Shown here piece by piece: positions 44,013 to 53,234 of a DNA stretch of 64,000 nucleotides (positions within the stretch are counted from its first letter, which is position 1; each line of letters opens with the position of its first letter). Where the stretch lies: assembly GCF_009807035.1 (NCBI RefSeq), contig NZ_WUBI01000003.1:618005-682004 (forward strand), read 5' to 3'. The DNA is from Paenibacillus dendrobii (lineage in GTDB: Bacteria > Bacillota > Bacilli > Paenibacillales > Paenibacillaceae). Below the pieces are notes generated by a model that made no database searches, was not told the DNA's origin, and was given only the letters and a program-made list of their open reading frames with translations. Both the position numbers and the translations under genes were made by a program.

Positions 44013-45689
44013 ATGAAGCGGAAAGGAAGCAGAAGATCAGCGGTTTGGGAATGGATGGCGTGCATCGCGCTGCTGATGCTCGTGCTGTCGGCTTGCGACC
44101 GTGCCGAACGCACAGCGCAGGAACCAAGTACGGAGCAGTCCGCCGAATCAACGTCTATGCCGAGCGACAGCAAAGGTTCATTCCATTCGGAAGGCAAGCT
44201 CACCTATTGGGCGGAACTGAACGGCAACGCCGCTGGAATCAAGACCACCTTCAACCAGGTGCCGTTCTTTCAGGAATGGCAGCGAAGAACCGGTGTCCAG
44301 CTGACGTTCATTCAACCGCCGGCCAACCAGGCTAAGGAAGCGATTAACGTGCTGCTGGCATCCGGTGAATTGCCGGACATGATGGAGTATGAATGGATCA
44401 ATTATCCGGGAGGACCCGAGAAGGCGATCAACGACGGCTATATTCTGCGCTTGAACGAAGCCATCGACCGGTATGCCCCGAATTTGAAGCGGTACCTTCA
44501 GGACCATCCCGATATCGACATGCAAATCCGTACGGCCGGAGGAAGCTATTACGCTTTTCCGTTTATCCAGGGAGACGACAAGCTGCGGACTTACCAGGGA
44601 CCGATTATCCGCAAGGACTGGCTGGATGAGCTGGGGTTGGACGTGCCTGTAACGATCGACGATTGGCATACGGTTCTCCAAGCCTTCAAAGATAAAAAAG
44701 GAGCGCAAGCTCCCCTGACCTTCCTTGGCGTGCCGAACCCGCTATTCGGCATTGAGGGCGGCGGTTTTATCGGCGCATTCGGGATCAAGAAAGACTTTTA
44801 CCAGGAGGATGGAAAAGTCAAGTTCGGCCCGGTTGAGCCCGGATATAAAGATTTTCTAACGCTGTTCCGGAAATGGTATGAAGAAGGATTGATCGATCGG
44901 AACTTTGCCACGGTAGACTCCGAGACGCAAGATACAAGCATGATCCTGAGCCGAAGCGGAACAGGCATTTGGAATGCAGGCGCCGGCATCGGTACCTGGC
45001 TGCCCGTCATGAAGTCGAAGGATCCGTCCGTGGAGTTGGTTCCCGCGCCGTATCCGGTGCTTCACCAAGGGGAACGTCCCAAGTTCGGCCAGCTTGCCCC
45101 GGCTATCGGGTCCAGCGGCGTGGCCATTTCGGCGAAGAGCAAGCACGTAGAAGAAGCTGTAAAAATGTTGGATTACGGCTACGGAACGGAAGGACATTTG
45201 CTCTTCAACTTCGGGATCGAAGGGGTCAGCTACGTGATGAAAGACGGATATCCGGCATATACGGACGCCATTCTGCATAACCCGGATAAGCTGGCTCCGT
45301 CGCAGGCGCTGGCGATGTACACCAGAGCGAGCTATTTCGGACCCTTCGTCCAAGATGTCCGTTATATGGAACAGTACTATTCCCTGCCCGAACAGAAGGA
45401 AGCGGTTCGGGTGTGGTCCGATACGGATGCAGTGCTTCATACGCTGCCTGCGCTTCCGACCACGGAGAAGGAAAGCACGGAACTGTCTGTCATCAAGCAG
45501 GAAGTCAACCAGGTCGTCACCGAAATGTCGCTGAAGATCATCATGGGCATGGAACCGGTATCGGCCTTTGACGAATACGTGAAAAAAATTCGGTTGCTGG
45601 ACATCCAGCGGGCTATCGATATCCAGCAGCAGGCATTGGACCGTTATCGGGCATCCGTGTCCAAATCAGACGTGAACAGCCCGAGGTGA
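44013..45689 (+). CDS. Extracellular solute-binding lipoprotein, second copy
   Basis: A 558-residue lipoprotein with lipobox L-S-A-C near residue 28. It aligns along its whole length with the lipoprotein at 36726. Shared blocks include L-D-E-L-G-L, I-I-R-K-D-W, G-G-P-E-K-A-I and W-L-D-E-L-G, with many substitutions between them, so this is an old duplication rather than a recent one. It lies 22 bases after the regulator and has no permeases of its own. It may feed the same permeases with a different ligand, or act as ligand presenter to the membrane regulator next to it. Confidence 0.88.
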   Translation: MKRKGSRRSAVWEWMACIALLMLVLSACDRAERTAQEPSTEQSAESTSMPSDSKGSFHSEGKLTYWAELNGNAAGIKTTFNQVPFFQEWQRRTGVQLTFIQPPANQAKEAINVLLASGELPDMMEYEWINYPGGPEKAINDGYILRLNEAIDRYAPNLKRYLQDHPDIDMQIRTAGGSYYAFPFIQGDDKLRTYQGPIIRKDWLDELGLDVPVTIDDWHTVLQAFKDKKGAQAPLTFLGVPNPLFGIEGGGFIGAFGIKKDFYQEDGKVKFGPVEPGYKDFLTLFRKWYEEGLIDRNFATVDSETQDTSMILSRSGTGIWNAGAGIGTWLPVMKSKDPSVELVPAPYPVLHQGERPKFGQLAPAIGSSGVAISAKSKHVEEAVKMLDYGYGTEGHLLFNFGIEGVSYVMKDGYPAYTDAILHNPDKLAPSQALAMYTRASYFGPFVQDVRYMEQYYSLPEQKEAVRVWSDTDAVLHTLPALPTTEKESTELSVIKQEVNQVVTEMSLKIIMGMEPVSAFDEYVKKIRLLDIQRAIDIQQQALDRYRASVSKSDVNSPR

Positions 45690-46071
45690 CTGCTGATTCA
45701 TGCCCTGCCGTGTTCCAGTGTTGAATTCGTAGAATCTTCCATTCATCCTTTTTTCCTCAAGCCCGGTTCGTGCACATGGTTTTTTTATGGAACGGACGGG
45801 CTGTACTCCTGCTCCTTATTCGTTGGCACCTCATCCCCTGCGACTTCGCGACTTCTACGTATTCCTCTGCTAATATTTGCCCCTGTTTCCTGTACAATTG
45901 CCCGTATGTCCGCCTGTGCGGTTGCCGCATGTCGGACTGCCCCGACTGATGCTACGGCGGCTCTGCTTGCCACCAGCATTTGATCCATGATAGGTTTTTA
46001 TAGTATACATAGATAATGTGGAACCAACGGAAAGGAGGGAATAAGAAGACCCTCTTCGGAAATCGATGACT

Positions 46072-46098
46072 GAGTCGTGTGCATCATTCGTACGACTC
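46072..46098 (+). other. Leader hairpin upstream of the LCP gene
   Basis: The stem GAGTCGT/ACGACTC with a 13-base loop lies in the leader. A possible promoter (TTGATC, 18 bases, TATACA) is found around 45980-46012. The rest of the 45690-46162 gap shows no convincing gene. Confidence 0.4.
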
Positions 46099-46162
46099 CA
46101 GCTTCATGCCGGCAGCCTGGTAACTTTCCGGAGCTGATTTATCACAGTAATTGGAGGATTCT

Positions 46163-47224
46163 ATGGCCCGTCCCAAGAAAAAAAAGAATGTTTACCGTAC
46201 CGTCATATGGAGCTTTGTCAGCGTTATCGGACTTTTGATTCTGATCGCCGGATCCTATGCGGGATTTTTACATCATAAAGCGATGTCAGCCGTACATAAA
46301 ATTTCCGCTGCCGAGTATCAGTCACCCCAGCATGAGGAAACGAAAAATGCGGTGCAAGTCACTGAAAACGTGACCGAAGATGATATGAAGCCCATGACGT
46401 TCCTGCTTGCCGGAGTCGACAACCGTGAGGGCAGCGGAGGAACGATGAATACCGACGTTATGATGCTGGTGACGTTGAACCCAAAAACCAAGTCCGCCAG
46501 CCTGCTGTCGATCCCGCGCGACTTAAAAATCACGCCGGCCGGCCAATCCAGCCACAAAGCGAACTATTTCTATGCTCATAACTATATTAAAGATAAATCA
46601 ACCGCCATGAACGAAACCAAGCAGCTTATAGGAGACTTGTTCCACCTCCCAATCGATTACATGGTACTTATTAATTTTGACGGATTCCGACAAGCGATCG
46701 ATGCCGTAGGCGGCGTTGATGTCGATGTCGACATGGATATGCACTATATCGATACCGCAGACGGTACCAATATTAATTTGACCAAAGGACCGCAGCATCT
46801 GAGCGGGAAGGAAACGCTGGATTTCGTGAGATATCGCAAATCCAACGACGGCTCCTCGCCTTCATCGGACTTTGACCGCAACAAGCGCCAGCAGCAGGTG
46901 CTGAGCCAAATGCTGGACAAGCTGACTTCCCTGAATGGCATCAGTCAATGGGGCAGCATCCTGGACATTATTGGCGACAATGTCAATACGGACATCCCTG
47001 AAAAAAGCTTGACGCGGTGGCTGCTGAATTTCAAAAAAATGAAGCCCGATAGCACCAATCTGCTGACGGTAGAGGGAGATTGGAAAAGCCCGTATGTCTA
47101 CTGGAACAAGGATGATTTGACGAAAGCGATGGAAACCCTGTATTCGAATGTAGATCTGAAACCCAATAGTAAAACCGACCTTGGAGAACACTTGGGGCTC
47201 TATACGGATTCCAATCGCAAATAA
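46163..47224 (+). CDS. LytR-CpsA-Psr (LCP) family cell wall glycopolymer ligase
   Basis: A 353-residue membrane-anchored protein. A short Lys-rich cytoplasmic tail and one TM helix (about residues 13-35) precede the LCP domain with T-F-L-L-A-G-V-D-N-R, M-N-T-D-V-M-M-L-V, S-L-L-S-I-P-R-D-L-K and D-F-V-R-Y-R-K-S-N-D-G, which include the conserved Asp and Arg residues that bind the polyprenyl pyrophosphate. It transfers teichoic acid or another anionic glycopolymer from its lipid carrier to peptidoglycan. ATG at 46163 follows GGAGG. A terminator follows. Confidence 0.9.
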   Translation: MARPKKKKNVYRTVIWSFVSVIGLLILIAGSYAGFLHHKAMSAVHKISAAEYQSPQHEETKNAVQVTENVTEDDMKPMTFLLAGVDNREGSGGTMNTDVMMLVTLNPKTKSASLLSIPRDLKITPAGQSSHKANYFYAHNYIKDKSTAMNETKQLIGDLFHLPIDYMVLINFDGFRQAIDAVGGVDVDVDMDMHYIDTADGTNINLTKGPQHLSGKETLDFVRYRKSNDGSSPSSDFDRNKRQQQVLSQMLDKLTSLNGISQWGSILDIIGDNVNTDIPEKSLTRWLLNFKKMKPDSTNLLTVEGDWKSPYVYWNKDDLTKAMETLYSNVDLKPNSKTDLGEHLGLYTDSNRK

Positions 47225-47239
47225 CAGCTTCACAGATGC

Positions 47240-47273
47240 AAAAAAACCACAACCGGCATGGTTGTGGTTTTTT
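47240..47273. terminator. Bidirectional terminator between the LCP gene and phnX
   Basis: The perfect stem AAAACCACAACC/GGTTGTGGTTTT with a five-base loop is flanked by A and T tracts. Confidence 0.9.
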
Positions 47274-47283
47274 ATATGTTCAA

Positions 47284-48102
47284 TTATTTGACGGAGCCTG
47301 GTCTCTTTCCTTCCGCCAGCAGCCCGTTGATGCTCTCGATCAACTGCGGGAGCTCACGTATCGTATTCATTGTAAAATCCGCTCCATGCTGCATAAACGT
47401 TTGTTTTGTTCTGGAGATGATTGCTTCTTTTTCGGATTCAGAGAGTTCTTGGTACTCGGCTTCCGTCAGTCCCATCTCGGAGCTGCCGACAGCAACCCCA
47501 ACCGACCACACGCCGGCTTGTACACCTTCCTTGATATCAGAAGTCGTATCGCCAATCTTGATGACCTTCCAAGAGGCGGACAGCTTCAGCTGCTCCATAT
47601 TCCGGTAGATCATATAAGGATATGGTCTTCCGTAAGAGTCGGTGTCATCCGGTGTTACGACATGATCCGGACTGTAGCCCTTTTGCCGGGCATTGGACAC
47701 GACGACCTCCATCATGGAGCTGGTATAGCCCGTTGTGGAGCCGATTTTCAGTCCTTGGGCGCGAAGCTCCTGTACCGTCTCGATGACACCATCAATCGGA
47801 TCAGTGTATTCGGACAGAGAAGCCATCAATGCAGGCTCAAATTCAGCGTACAGATGCTTCACATCCTCTTCGTTAAAGGATCTTCCGTACTTGTCTTCCC
47901 AAAGTGCCGAGACTCTTGGCATGGACAGCATAGCGCGGATATGATCGATCTTCAGCATGCCCATCGGGCCTCTGGCTTCCTCCATCGTGACCTCGATACC
48001 GGCATGGTTGAAAATATCCACAAATACGTTTACCGGTGCGAAGCATCCAAAATCTACCGCCGTTCCAGCCCAGTCCAGGATAATGCCCTCGATTTTGTTC
48101 AT
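47284..48102 (-). CDS. phnX: Phosphonoacetaldehyde hydrolase (phosphonatase)
   Basis: A 272-residue HAD-superfamily enzyme. The nucleophile motif D-W-A-G-T-A-V-D lies near residue 9, and the Schiff-base lysine sits in G-M-L-K-I-D-H near residue 51, the feature unique to phosphonatase. The later motif K-I-G-D-T-T-S-D-I-K-E-G completes the HAD site. It splits phosphonoacetaldehyde into acetaldehyde and phosphate. ATG at 48102 overlaps the phnW stop codon (ATGA) and follows GGGAGG. Last gene of the aminoethylphosphonate operon. Confidence 0.95.
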   Translation of the reverse strand: MNKIEGIILDWAGTAVDFGCFAPVNVFVDIFNHAGIEVTMEEARGPMGMLKIDHIRAMLSMPRVSALWEDKYGRSFNEEDVKHLYAEFEPALMASLSEYTDPIDGVIETVQELRAQGLKIGSTTGYTSSMMEVVVSNARQKGYSPDHVVTPDDTDSYGRPYPYMIYRNMEQLKLSASWKVIKIGDTTSDIKEGVQAGVWSVGVAVGSSEMGLTEAEYQELSESEKEAIISRTKQTFMQHGADFTMNTIRELPQLIESINGLLAEGKRPGSVK

Positions 48103-49193
48103 TGTCCCACTCCTCCCATGTATTCTCCGATGATAGCACATAATCTTTCGATATCTTCCAAGTAAATTTCCCCGATATTGCCAATGCGGAAGGTATCCAC
48201 GTCAGTCAATTTACCTGGATAGATCACGTACCCTCTTTCCTTCACGTAAGCGTAGAAGTCTCCAAAACTAAAGCTTTCGCTTGGAAACAGGAACGTTGTA
48301 ATGATGGGAGACTGCTTTTCATCTGAAATATAGGCATGAATGCCAATTTCCGCAAGTTTTTGACGGAGTAGACGGTTATTTTCCCGGTAGCGTGCATATC
48401 TTGCAGGTACCCCGCCCTCTTCGACCAGTTCATCAATGGCCTTGGAGAATGCGGCAACGACATGGGTTGGGGATGTAAAGCGCCATTTGCCGTCCTTGTC
48501 CATTCCCTTCCACTGATCGTATAAATCGAGGGACAAGCTGCGCGCGATGCCTTGACAAGCCTTAAGCTTCTCCAGTTTGGCAATGACAAATCCGAAGCCG
48601 GGAACGCCTTGAATGCATTTGTTCGCACTGCTGATCAGATAGTCGATTCCAAGCCCTGCCACATCGATTTCAATGCCGCCGAAGCTGCTCATGGCATCAA
48701 TGATTAATGTTTTCCCGTATTCTTGGGACAAGCCAGCAACCATATCGATCGGATTCAAAATACCCGTCGTCGTCTCACAATGAACCATTGCGATATGCGT
48801 CAGCTCCTGGTCTGTCGCAAGCAGGGCTCTAAGTTCCGCTTCCTCAGGTTGTTCATCATAGCTTACGCGATATTCCGTAAAATTCAATCCGATATATTCC
48901 GCCATCTGGACAATCCGCTCGCCGTAAGCGCCGTTGGTGATAATCAGTACCTTATCATCATCAGAAATGGTCGAGGTCATCACCGATTCCACAGCGAACG
49001 TACCGCTGCCTTGCATCAGCACAGTTGTATACTCCTGCGGATCAGCTCCTGCAAAGTTCAGCAGCTGCGTTCTGATTTTTTGCGTAATGGATTTATAATC
49101 ATCATCCCATGTGCAGCGGTCAAACAGCATAACTTCCTTTACGGTGCTCGTCGTGGTCAGCGGTCCTGGTGTTAACAGCTTATATTGGTTCAT
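48099..49193 (-). CDS. phnW: 2-aminoethylphosphonate-pyruvate transaminase
   Basis: A 364-residue class V (subgroup IV) PLP aminotransferase. It begins K-L-L-T-P-G-P-L-T-T-T and has the PLP lysine in S-S-A-N-K-C-I-Q-G near residue 190, as in PhnW. It converts 2-aminoethylphosphonate and pyruvate to phosphonoacetaldehyde and alanine, the substrate for PhnX encoded directly after it. The overlap of the two genes fits stepwise channelling of a reactive aldehyde. Confidence 0.95.
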   Translation of the reverse strand: MNQYKLLTPGPLTTTSTVKEVMLFDRCTWDDDYKSITQKIRTQLLNFAGADPQEYTTVLMQGSGTFAVESVMTSTISDDDKVLIITNGAYGERIVQMAEYIGLNFTEYRVSYDEQPEEAELRALLATDQELTHIAMVHCETTTGILNPIDMVAGLSQEYGKTLIIDAMSSFGGIEIDVAGLGIDYLISSANKCIQGVPGFGFVIAKLEKLKACQGIARSLSLDLYDQWKGMDKDGKWRFTSPTHVVAAFSKAIDELVEEGGVPARYARYRENNRLLRQKLAEIGIHAYISDEKQSPIITTFLFPSESFSFGDFYAYVKERGYVIYPGKLTDVDTFRIGNIGEIYLEDIERLCAIIGEYMGGVGQ

Positions 49194-49214
49194 TTCGCTT
49201 CGCTCCCTGTTGAA

Positions 49215-50207
49215 TTATTTTGCGCTATTGAAGAAATCCTGGTGTTCTTTGAGCAGTTCAACGGTCAACGGTTTCGTAAATTTCATCGATTTGGCTGGCT
49301 TGTTGACATCTTCCACGGTCTCGCCTTGATACAAAGCCACCGGATAGTTGGTAATCAGATCTTTTCTTGCATCCTTAATAATCGTCTCGGCCATCTTCAT
49401 CGCCAGGTCTGTCGTCGCATTTTTCTTGTCGACCACGGCCACGGATTCGGTCAGCGAGAAGTTTCCTTCGGTTGGGTCGACATAATCGATTGGTGCTCCG
49501 GCTGCTTTGGCCTTAACCGCCTGATGGCGCAGACCGAAGCCGGCAGCAACCTCTCCCGCCTCAACCTTCTTGATCGGACCGGAGCCGGAGCTTTCCAGAT
49601 GCGGGCCGACGTTCGCGATCAGATCGTGGAGAACGGTTTTGCCTTCATCCTGGCCGTACTGGCTGATGATCGCTTGAACGAGCAGCCAACCGGTGGAGGA
49701 GTCCATGATGTTCGGAATGGAGACCATGCCTTTAAACTCAGGCTTCGTCAAGTCCTTGATCGATGTCGGCATTGGCAGCCCTTTTTGCTTCAGTACTTCG
49801 GTATTCACGAAAATAGAGCCGGTGTTCGCCAAAATCGGCGTATAGTAAGACGGGTATTGATCCATTGCATTCGTTGTAAACGCAAGGTCTTTGTACATGG
49901 AGTACTGGGTTTGCGAGCTTTCGATAAAATAGGAGCTCATCGTGATCAGATCCGCTTCGATTTTGCTGCCCTCTGCCATAAGCTTGCCGCCGAGCTCCGA
50001 AGTTCCCAGCGATTGCAGCACGTATTTGCCGTCATAGCCTGCGTTTTTCAGTGCGGTTTCCATGGATGCGACCGCTTCTTCATCACCATTCGTGTAAATG
50101 ACAACTTTCTTGGCTTCCTCAGCTTTGCCGCTGCTGCATCCTGCCATGGCAATGACCAGGCTGATCGCGAATAATGTAAGCAGCATTCCTTTAATCGTTT
50201 TGGACAT
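49215..50207 (-). CDS. 2-aminoethylphosphonate ABC transporter, substrate-binding lipoprotein
   Basis: A 330-residue lipoprotein with lipobox M-A-G-C near residue 23. The mature protein is an iron/thiamine/AEP-type binding protein (V-V-I-Y-T-N-G-D-E-E-A, A-N-T-G-S-I-F-V-N-T-E-V, S-S-T-G-W-L-L-V). In this operon the ligand is most likely 2-aminoethylphosphonate. It lies 21 bases before phnW but is separated from the permease gene by a 412-base gap containing repeats. Confidence 0.88.
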   Translation of the reverse strand: MSKTIKGMLLTLFAISLVIAMAGCSSGKAEEAKKVVIYTNGDEEAVASMETALKNAGYDGKYVLQSLGTSELGGKLMAEGSKIEADLITMSSYFIESSQTQYSMYKDLAFTTNAMDQYPSYYTPILANTGSIFVNTEVLKQKGLPMPTSIKDLTKPEFKGMVSIPNIMDSSTGWLLVQAIISQYGQDEGKTVLHDLIANVGPHLESSGSGPIKKVEAGEVAAGFGLRHQAVKAKAAGAPIDYVDPTEGNFSLTESVAVVDKKNATTDLAMKMAETIIKDARKDLITNYPVALYQGETVEDVNKPAKSMKFTKPLTVELLKEHQDFFNSAK

Positions 50208-50272
50208 GGTCGTAAATCCCTCACTTTTTATATTTAATGGTTTGTGAAAATGGAGTTGGGGTGCGGGGAAGG

Positions 50273-50339
50273 CCGCTCCGAGTACGGATCGTGCTTGGGC
50301 TTCTCGTGAATGAGACCGCTCCGAGTACGGATCGTGCTT
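50273..50339. repeat. 24-bp direct repeat, 43-base period
   Basis: The 24-base sequence beginning CCGCTCCGAGTACGG occurs identically at 50273-50296 and 50316-50339, in the gap between the permease and binding-protein genes. Confidence 0.85.
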
Positions 50340-50599
50340 CCGATCGCTGTTGTCTCATGGTCTCTTCCTAGGATCGAGCAATCAAAGATACTTCTTTAGC
50401 TTGATTTCGGTTTCACCGATGAGTGTTCAAGATGAGTGAATGAGTCCATTTCTTAAAAATCAAACATCTGAACGTAGTAGACGAATGGATTCTGAAGAAG
50501 CGTAGCGTTCGCCTTTGCCACCGGATTTCTACAACTAAAAAACATTCAATAAATCCGGGGGCAACAGCGATCGTAAGAACCATTCGAATACGAAGTGAC
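50316..50599. repeat. Intergenic inverted-repeat element
   Basis: The segment at about 50316-50353, read on the minus strand (core CAACAGCGATCGGAAGC), recurs in degenerate form on the plus strand at about 50561-50596 (CAACAGCGATCGTAAGA). Between them TTGCCACCGGATTT (50515-50528) pairs with AAATCCGGGGGCAA (50551-50564) with one mismatch. The whole block could fold into one long branched structure. It resembles a dispersed intergenic repeat, though no second copy was noticed in this window. Confidence 0.65.
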
Positions 50600-50619
50600 A
50601 CAACTGTGTTGAGATCAAC

Positions 50620-52236
50620 TCAACGTGCTGCTCTTCTTCTCTGCAGAAAGTCGCACAGCACTTTTATCAGTAAATTAGTGAAGAAGATCAGCAGCGACAG
50701 CACGAAAATCTCGTTAAACTTGGCGAAATGCTGCAGTTCTTTGATTTTGCTGGCCACGACGGACGTATGGGCCGATACCAGGAAAATGATCCCGCTGATG
50801 GTCACCATGGAATTGATGAAATAGTAGCTGAACATCTCAATCACGGTGGAAGCCGAGTTCGGCAGGATCACCCTATAGATCGTTTTGAACCAGCTGTCCC
50901 CGAGCAGCTCCCCCGTGGTCTCCCACGATGGATTCATCTTGGAGAGAGAGTTCTTAGCCATCAGATACGGCGTTGTAAACAGATGCACGATGTTGCACAG
51001 CACGATGATCGTGAACGTACCCTTCAGGCTGCTTGCATTAAACAAGAGCAAGTACGATATCCCGAGCACCATGCCCGGCACCGTATTGGTCATCATCGAC
51101 ACAATATCGGTCGCTCCCCTCGCCCTAAGCTTCGTGCGCACATTCAGCAGCGCGGAGCCGTAAGCGACCAGCGTGCCGAATAGCGAGGTTAACAACGCAA
51201 CCCACAGTGAATTTTTATAGACTCCCGTCAGATCGCTGGATTCAAACACGTCGGTGAAATGCTTGAACGTAAAGGTGAGATCGTAGGGAAAGCTATTCAG
51301 AAAAGGTGCGATGAACATAACCGCGAAGATGGACAGCATGCCCAGCACAATGGCGGAAGAGACCACTGCAAAGCCGGTATCGCGAACCCGGTGTCTCGGC
51401 AGCTCCACCTCCGTCACCTTGTCATAATGGAAATTAAGCTTTTCCAGGTATTGCAGCAGCCAGATGCCGAACACCGCGGGAACCAGCATCAGAACCGCGA
51501 TGACCGCCCCCTGGTTGAAGTCCGGAATGGAGCCGAGCATCACCTGATACAGCTGTGCAGCGATCACCGAATATGTGCCGCCCACCGAGGCAGGAATCCC
51601 GAAATCCGTGAAGCTTAGGATGAAGGAGAGAACAAAGGCCCCGCCCAGCGCGCCCGCAAGCGGACGCAGAACGGTATTGGAGAAGCTCCGAACCGTGTTG
51701 TCGCCCATGAGCCTCGACACGATGATGAATTTTTTATCGATATACCCGAACGCATTATGGATCAGCAGAAACGCCGGTGGCAACGTATAGATGACATAGC
51801 CGATCAACAATCCGTTAAAGCCGTAGATTTCGAACAAGTTATGGCCGATGATTTTCGTGATTAATCCTTGATTGCCGAATGAGTACATAATGGCAAAACC
51901 ATACGTGATCGTCGGGAGCAGCATTGGAACGATGATGACCGTTTTCAGCACGCCCTTGATGGGGCGGTATATTTTGGTGCAATGAATGGAGTAAGCCAGG
52001 ATAAATCCGAGCACCGTCGTAACGAAGGCTGTGACTGCCGATACCTTCACGCTGTTCCAGATGGCTCCGATCATGTCCCGCTCCTTCCAGACGGATACGT
52101 AATTCGCAAGGGCATATCCTTGATCGGTCTCAAAGGAACGAATCAGCAAAACGATGAGCGGCAGGAACAGGAACCCGGCGAACAGCAGCAGGAGCAGCGT
52201 GAAAACCACCCGCATTTCAGGCTTGACTTTATGCAT
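50620..52236 (-). CDS. 2-aminoethylphosphonate ABC transporter permease (fused double permease)
   Basis: A 538-residue membrane protein with about 12 helices forming two BPD_transp_1 units in one chain, the FbpB-like form common in AEP importers. Helix-rich halves end near residue 280, where a charged linker begins the second half. ATG at 52236 overlaps the end of the ATPase gene and has GGTGAG four bases upstream. It forms the translocation pore for the binding protein encoded downstream. Confidence 0.88.
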   Translation of the reverse strand: MHKVKPEMRVVFTLLLLLFAGFLFLPLIVLLIRSFETDQGYALANYVSVWKERDMIGAIWNSVKVSAVTAFVTTVLGFILAYSIHCTKIYRPIKGVLKTVIIVPMLLPTITYGFAIMYSFGNQGLITKIIGHNLFEIYGFNGLLIGYVIYTLPPAFLLIHNAFGYIDKKFIIVSRLMGDNTVRSFSNTVLRPLAGALGGAFVLSFILSFTDFGIPASVGGTYSVIAAQLYQVMLGSIPDFNQGAVIAVLMLVPAVFGIWLLQYLEKLNFHYDKVTEVELPRHRVRDTGFAVVSSAIVLGMLSIFAVMFIAPFLNSFPYDLTFTFKHFTDVFESSDLTGVYKNSLWVALLTSLFGTLVAYGSALLNVRTKLRARGATDIVSMMTNTVPGMVLGISYLLLFNASSLKGTFTIIVLCNIVHLFTTPYLMAKNSLSKMNPSWETTGELLGDSWFKTIYRVILPNSASTVIEMFSYYFINSMVTISGIIFLVSAHTSVVASKIKELQHFAKFNEIFVLSLLIFFTNLLIKVLCDFLQRRRAAR

Positions 52237-52981
52237 ACATCTCACCGAACAAGTTATAAATATTCTGCCGTTTGATCTGTAATTGCTTAATAATGAACTG
52301 CTCTACGAACTCGTTCTCCGGCCGGTTGATAATTTCCTGAGGCGTGCCGAACTGCGAAATTTTCCCCTGGTTGATAATCAGTATTTTGTCGGACAACGTC
52401 AAAGCCTCCTCGGGATCATGCGTTACGATGATGGTCGTCAGCTTGAATTCCCTTGCGATCGACTGGATCCGCTGCTTGATGGACTCCTTGATCACCCCAT
52501 CCAGCGCGCTGAGCGGCTCGTCGAGCAGAAGAATCTTTGGATTCGTCACCAGCGTTCGCGCAAGTGCCACTCTCTGCTTTTGCCCGCCGGATAATTCGCC
52601 GATCCTCTTTTTCAAATGAGGCTTTAATTCCAGAAAATCGATATATTCCTGAACCTCTTTCTCGCTTACCGAGCCCTTTTTATTGCGCAAGCCATAGACG
52701 ATGTTGTCATACGCATTCAGGTTCGGGAACAAGGCATAGTCCTGAAACACGATGTTAAAGCCACGCTTTTTCATAGGAACATGGGTCAGGTCCACATCGT
52801 TGAATATGATGCTGCCGTGATCCATCGGGGTCAGGCCCAAAATCAGATTGAGCAGGGTCGTTTTGCCGCTTCCGCTTGGACCCAGGAGCGACACGATCTC
52901 GCCCGTGCCAATTTCGAGGTTGATGTCATCGAGAACCACTTTATCGTCAAATTGTTTGCTAATATGATGCAGCTTCAGCAA
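52229..52981 (-). CDS. 2-aminoethylphosphonate ABC transporter ATP-binding protein
   Basis: A 250-residue ABC ATPase. Walker A G-P-S-G-S-G-K-T-T, signature L-S-G-G-Q-K-Q-R-V, Walker B K-I-L-L-L-D-E-P-L-S-A-L-D and the switch His in I-V-T-H-D-P-E are all present. TTG at 52981, with GGGAGG eight bases before, is favoured over the upstream ATG. Unlike the two sugar importers of the window, this system carries its own ATPase. First gene of the operon. Confidence 0.9.
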   Translation of the reverse strand: MLKLHHISKQFDDKVVLDDINLEIGTGEIVSLLGPSGSGKTTLLNLILGLTPMDHGSIIFNDVDLTHVPMKKRGFNIVFQDYALFPNLNAYDNIVYGLRNKKGSVSEKEVQEYIDFLELKPHLKKRIGELSGGQKQRVALARTLVTNPKILLLDEPLSALDGVIKESIKQRIQSIAREFKLTTIIVTHDPEEALTLSDKILIINQGKISQFGTPQEIINRPENEFVEQFIIKQLQIKRQNIYNLFGEMYA

Positions 52982-53068
52982 ACCGCTCACCTCCCTTAAA
53001 CACATCCTCAGTATAAAAATCATATGTCATCCCGAATCCACGTCTGTGTAAATTTTGCGTAAATTATG

Positions 53069-53090
53069 CATAACTCTTTCATATGTTATG
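53069..53090. promoter_or_regulatory. Candidate DeoR operator between the divergent genes
   Basis: The inverted repeat CATAAC-N10-GTTATG lies in the 250-base divergent region. A -35 TTGACA at 53160-53165 belongs to a possible promoter of the DeoR gene with a weak -10. Confidence 0.5.
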
Positions 53091-53234
53091 ACTAACTTTG
53101 GAGGATATTGGACATCTGCACATGCTGATCTATGTAAAATCTATTGAATAACGAGAGTGTTGACAGTACACTGGAATTGTTTCTATTTTTCAATAGATGA
53201 GCAACTTAACGTCATATATTAGCGGGTGAGAGAG

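Noticed and set aside
45785..45988. Open reading frame of 67 residues on the minus strand
   Set aside because: No ribosome site, no similarity recognised, low-complexity Ala/Arg content typical of chance frames in GC-rich DNA.
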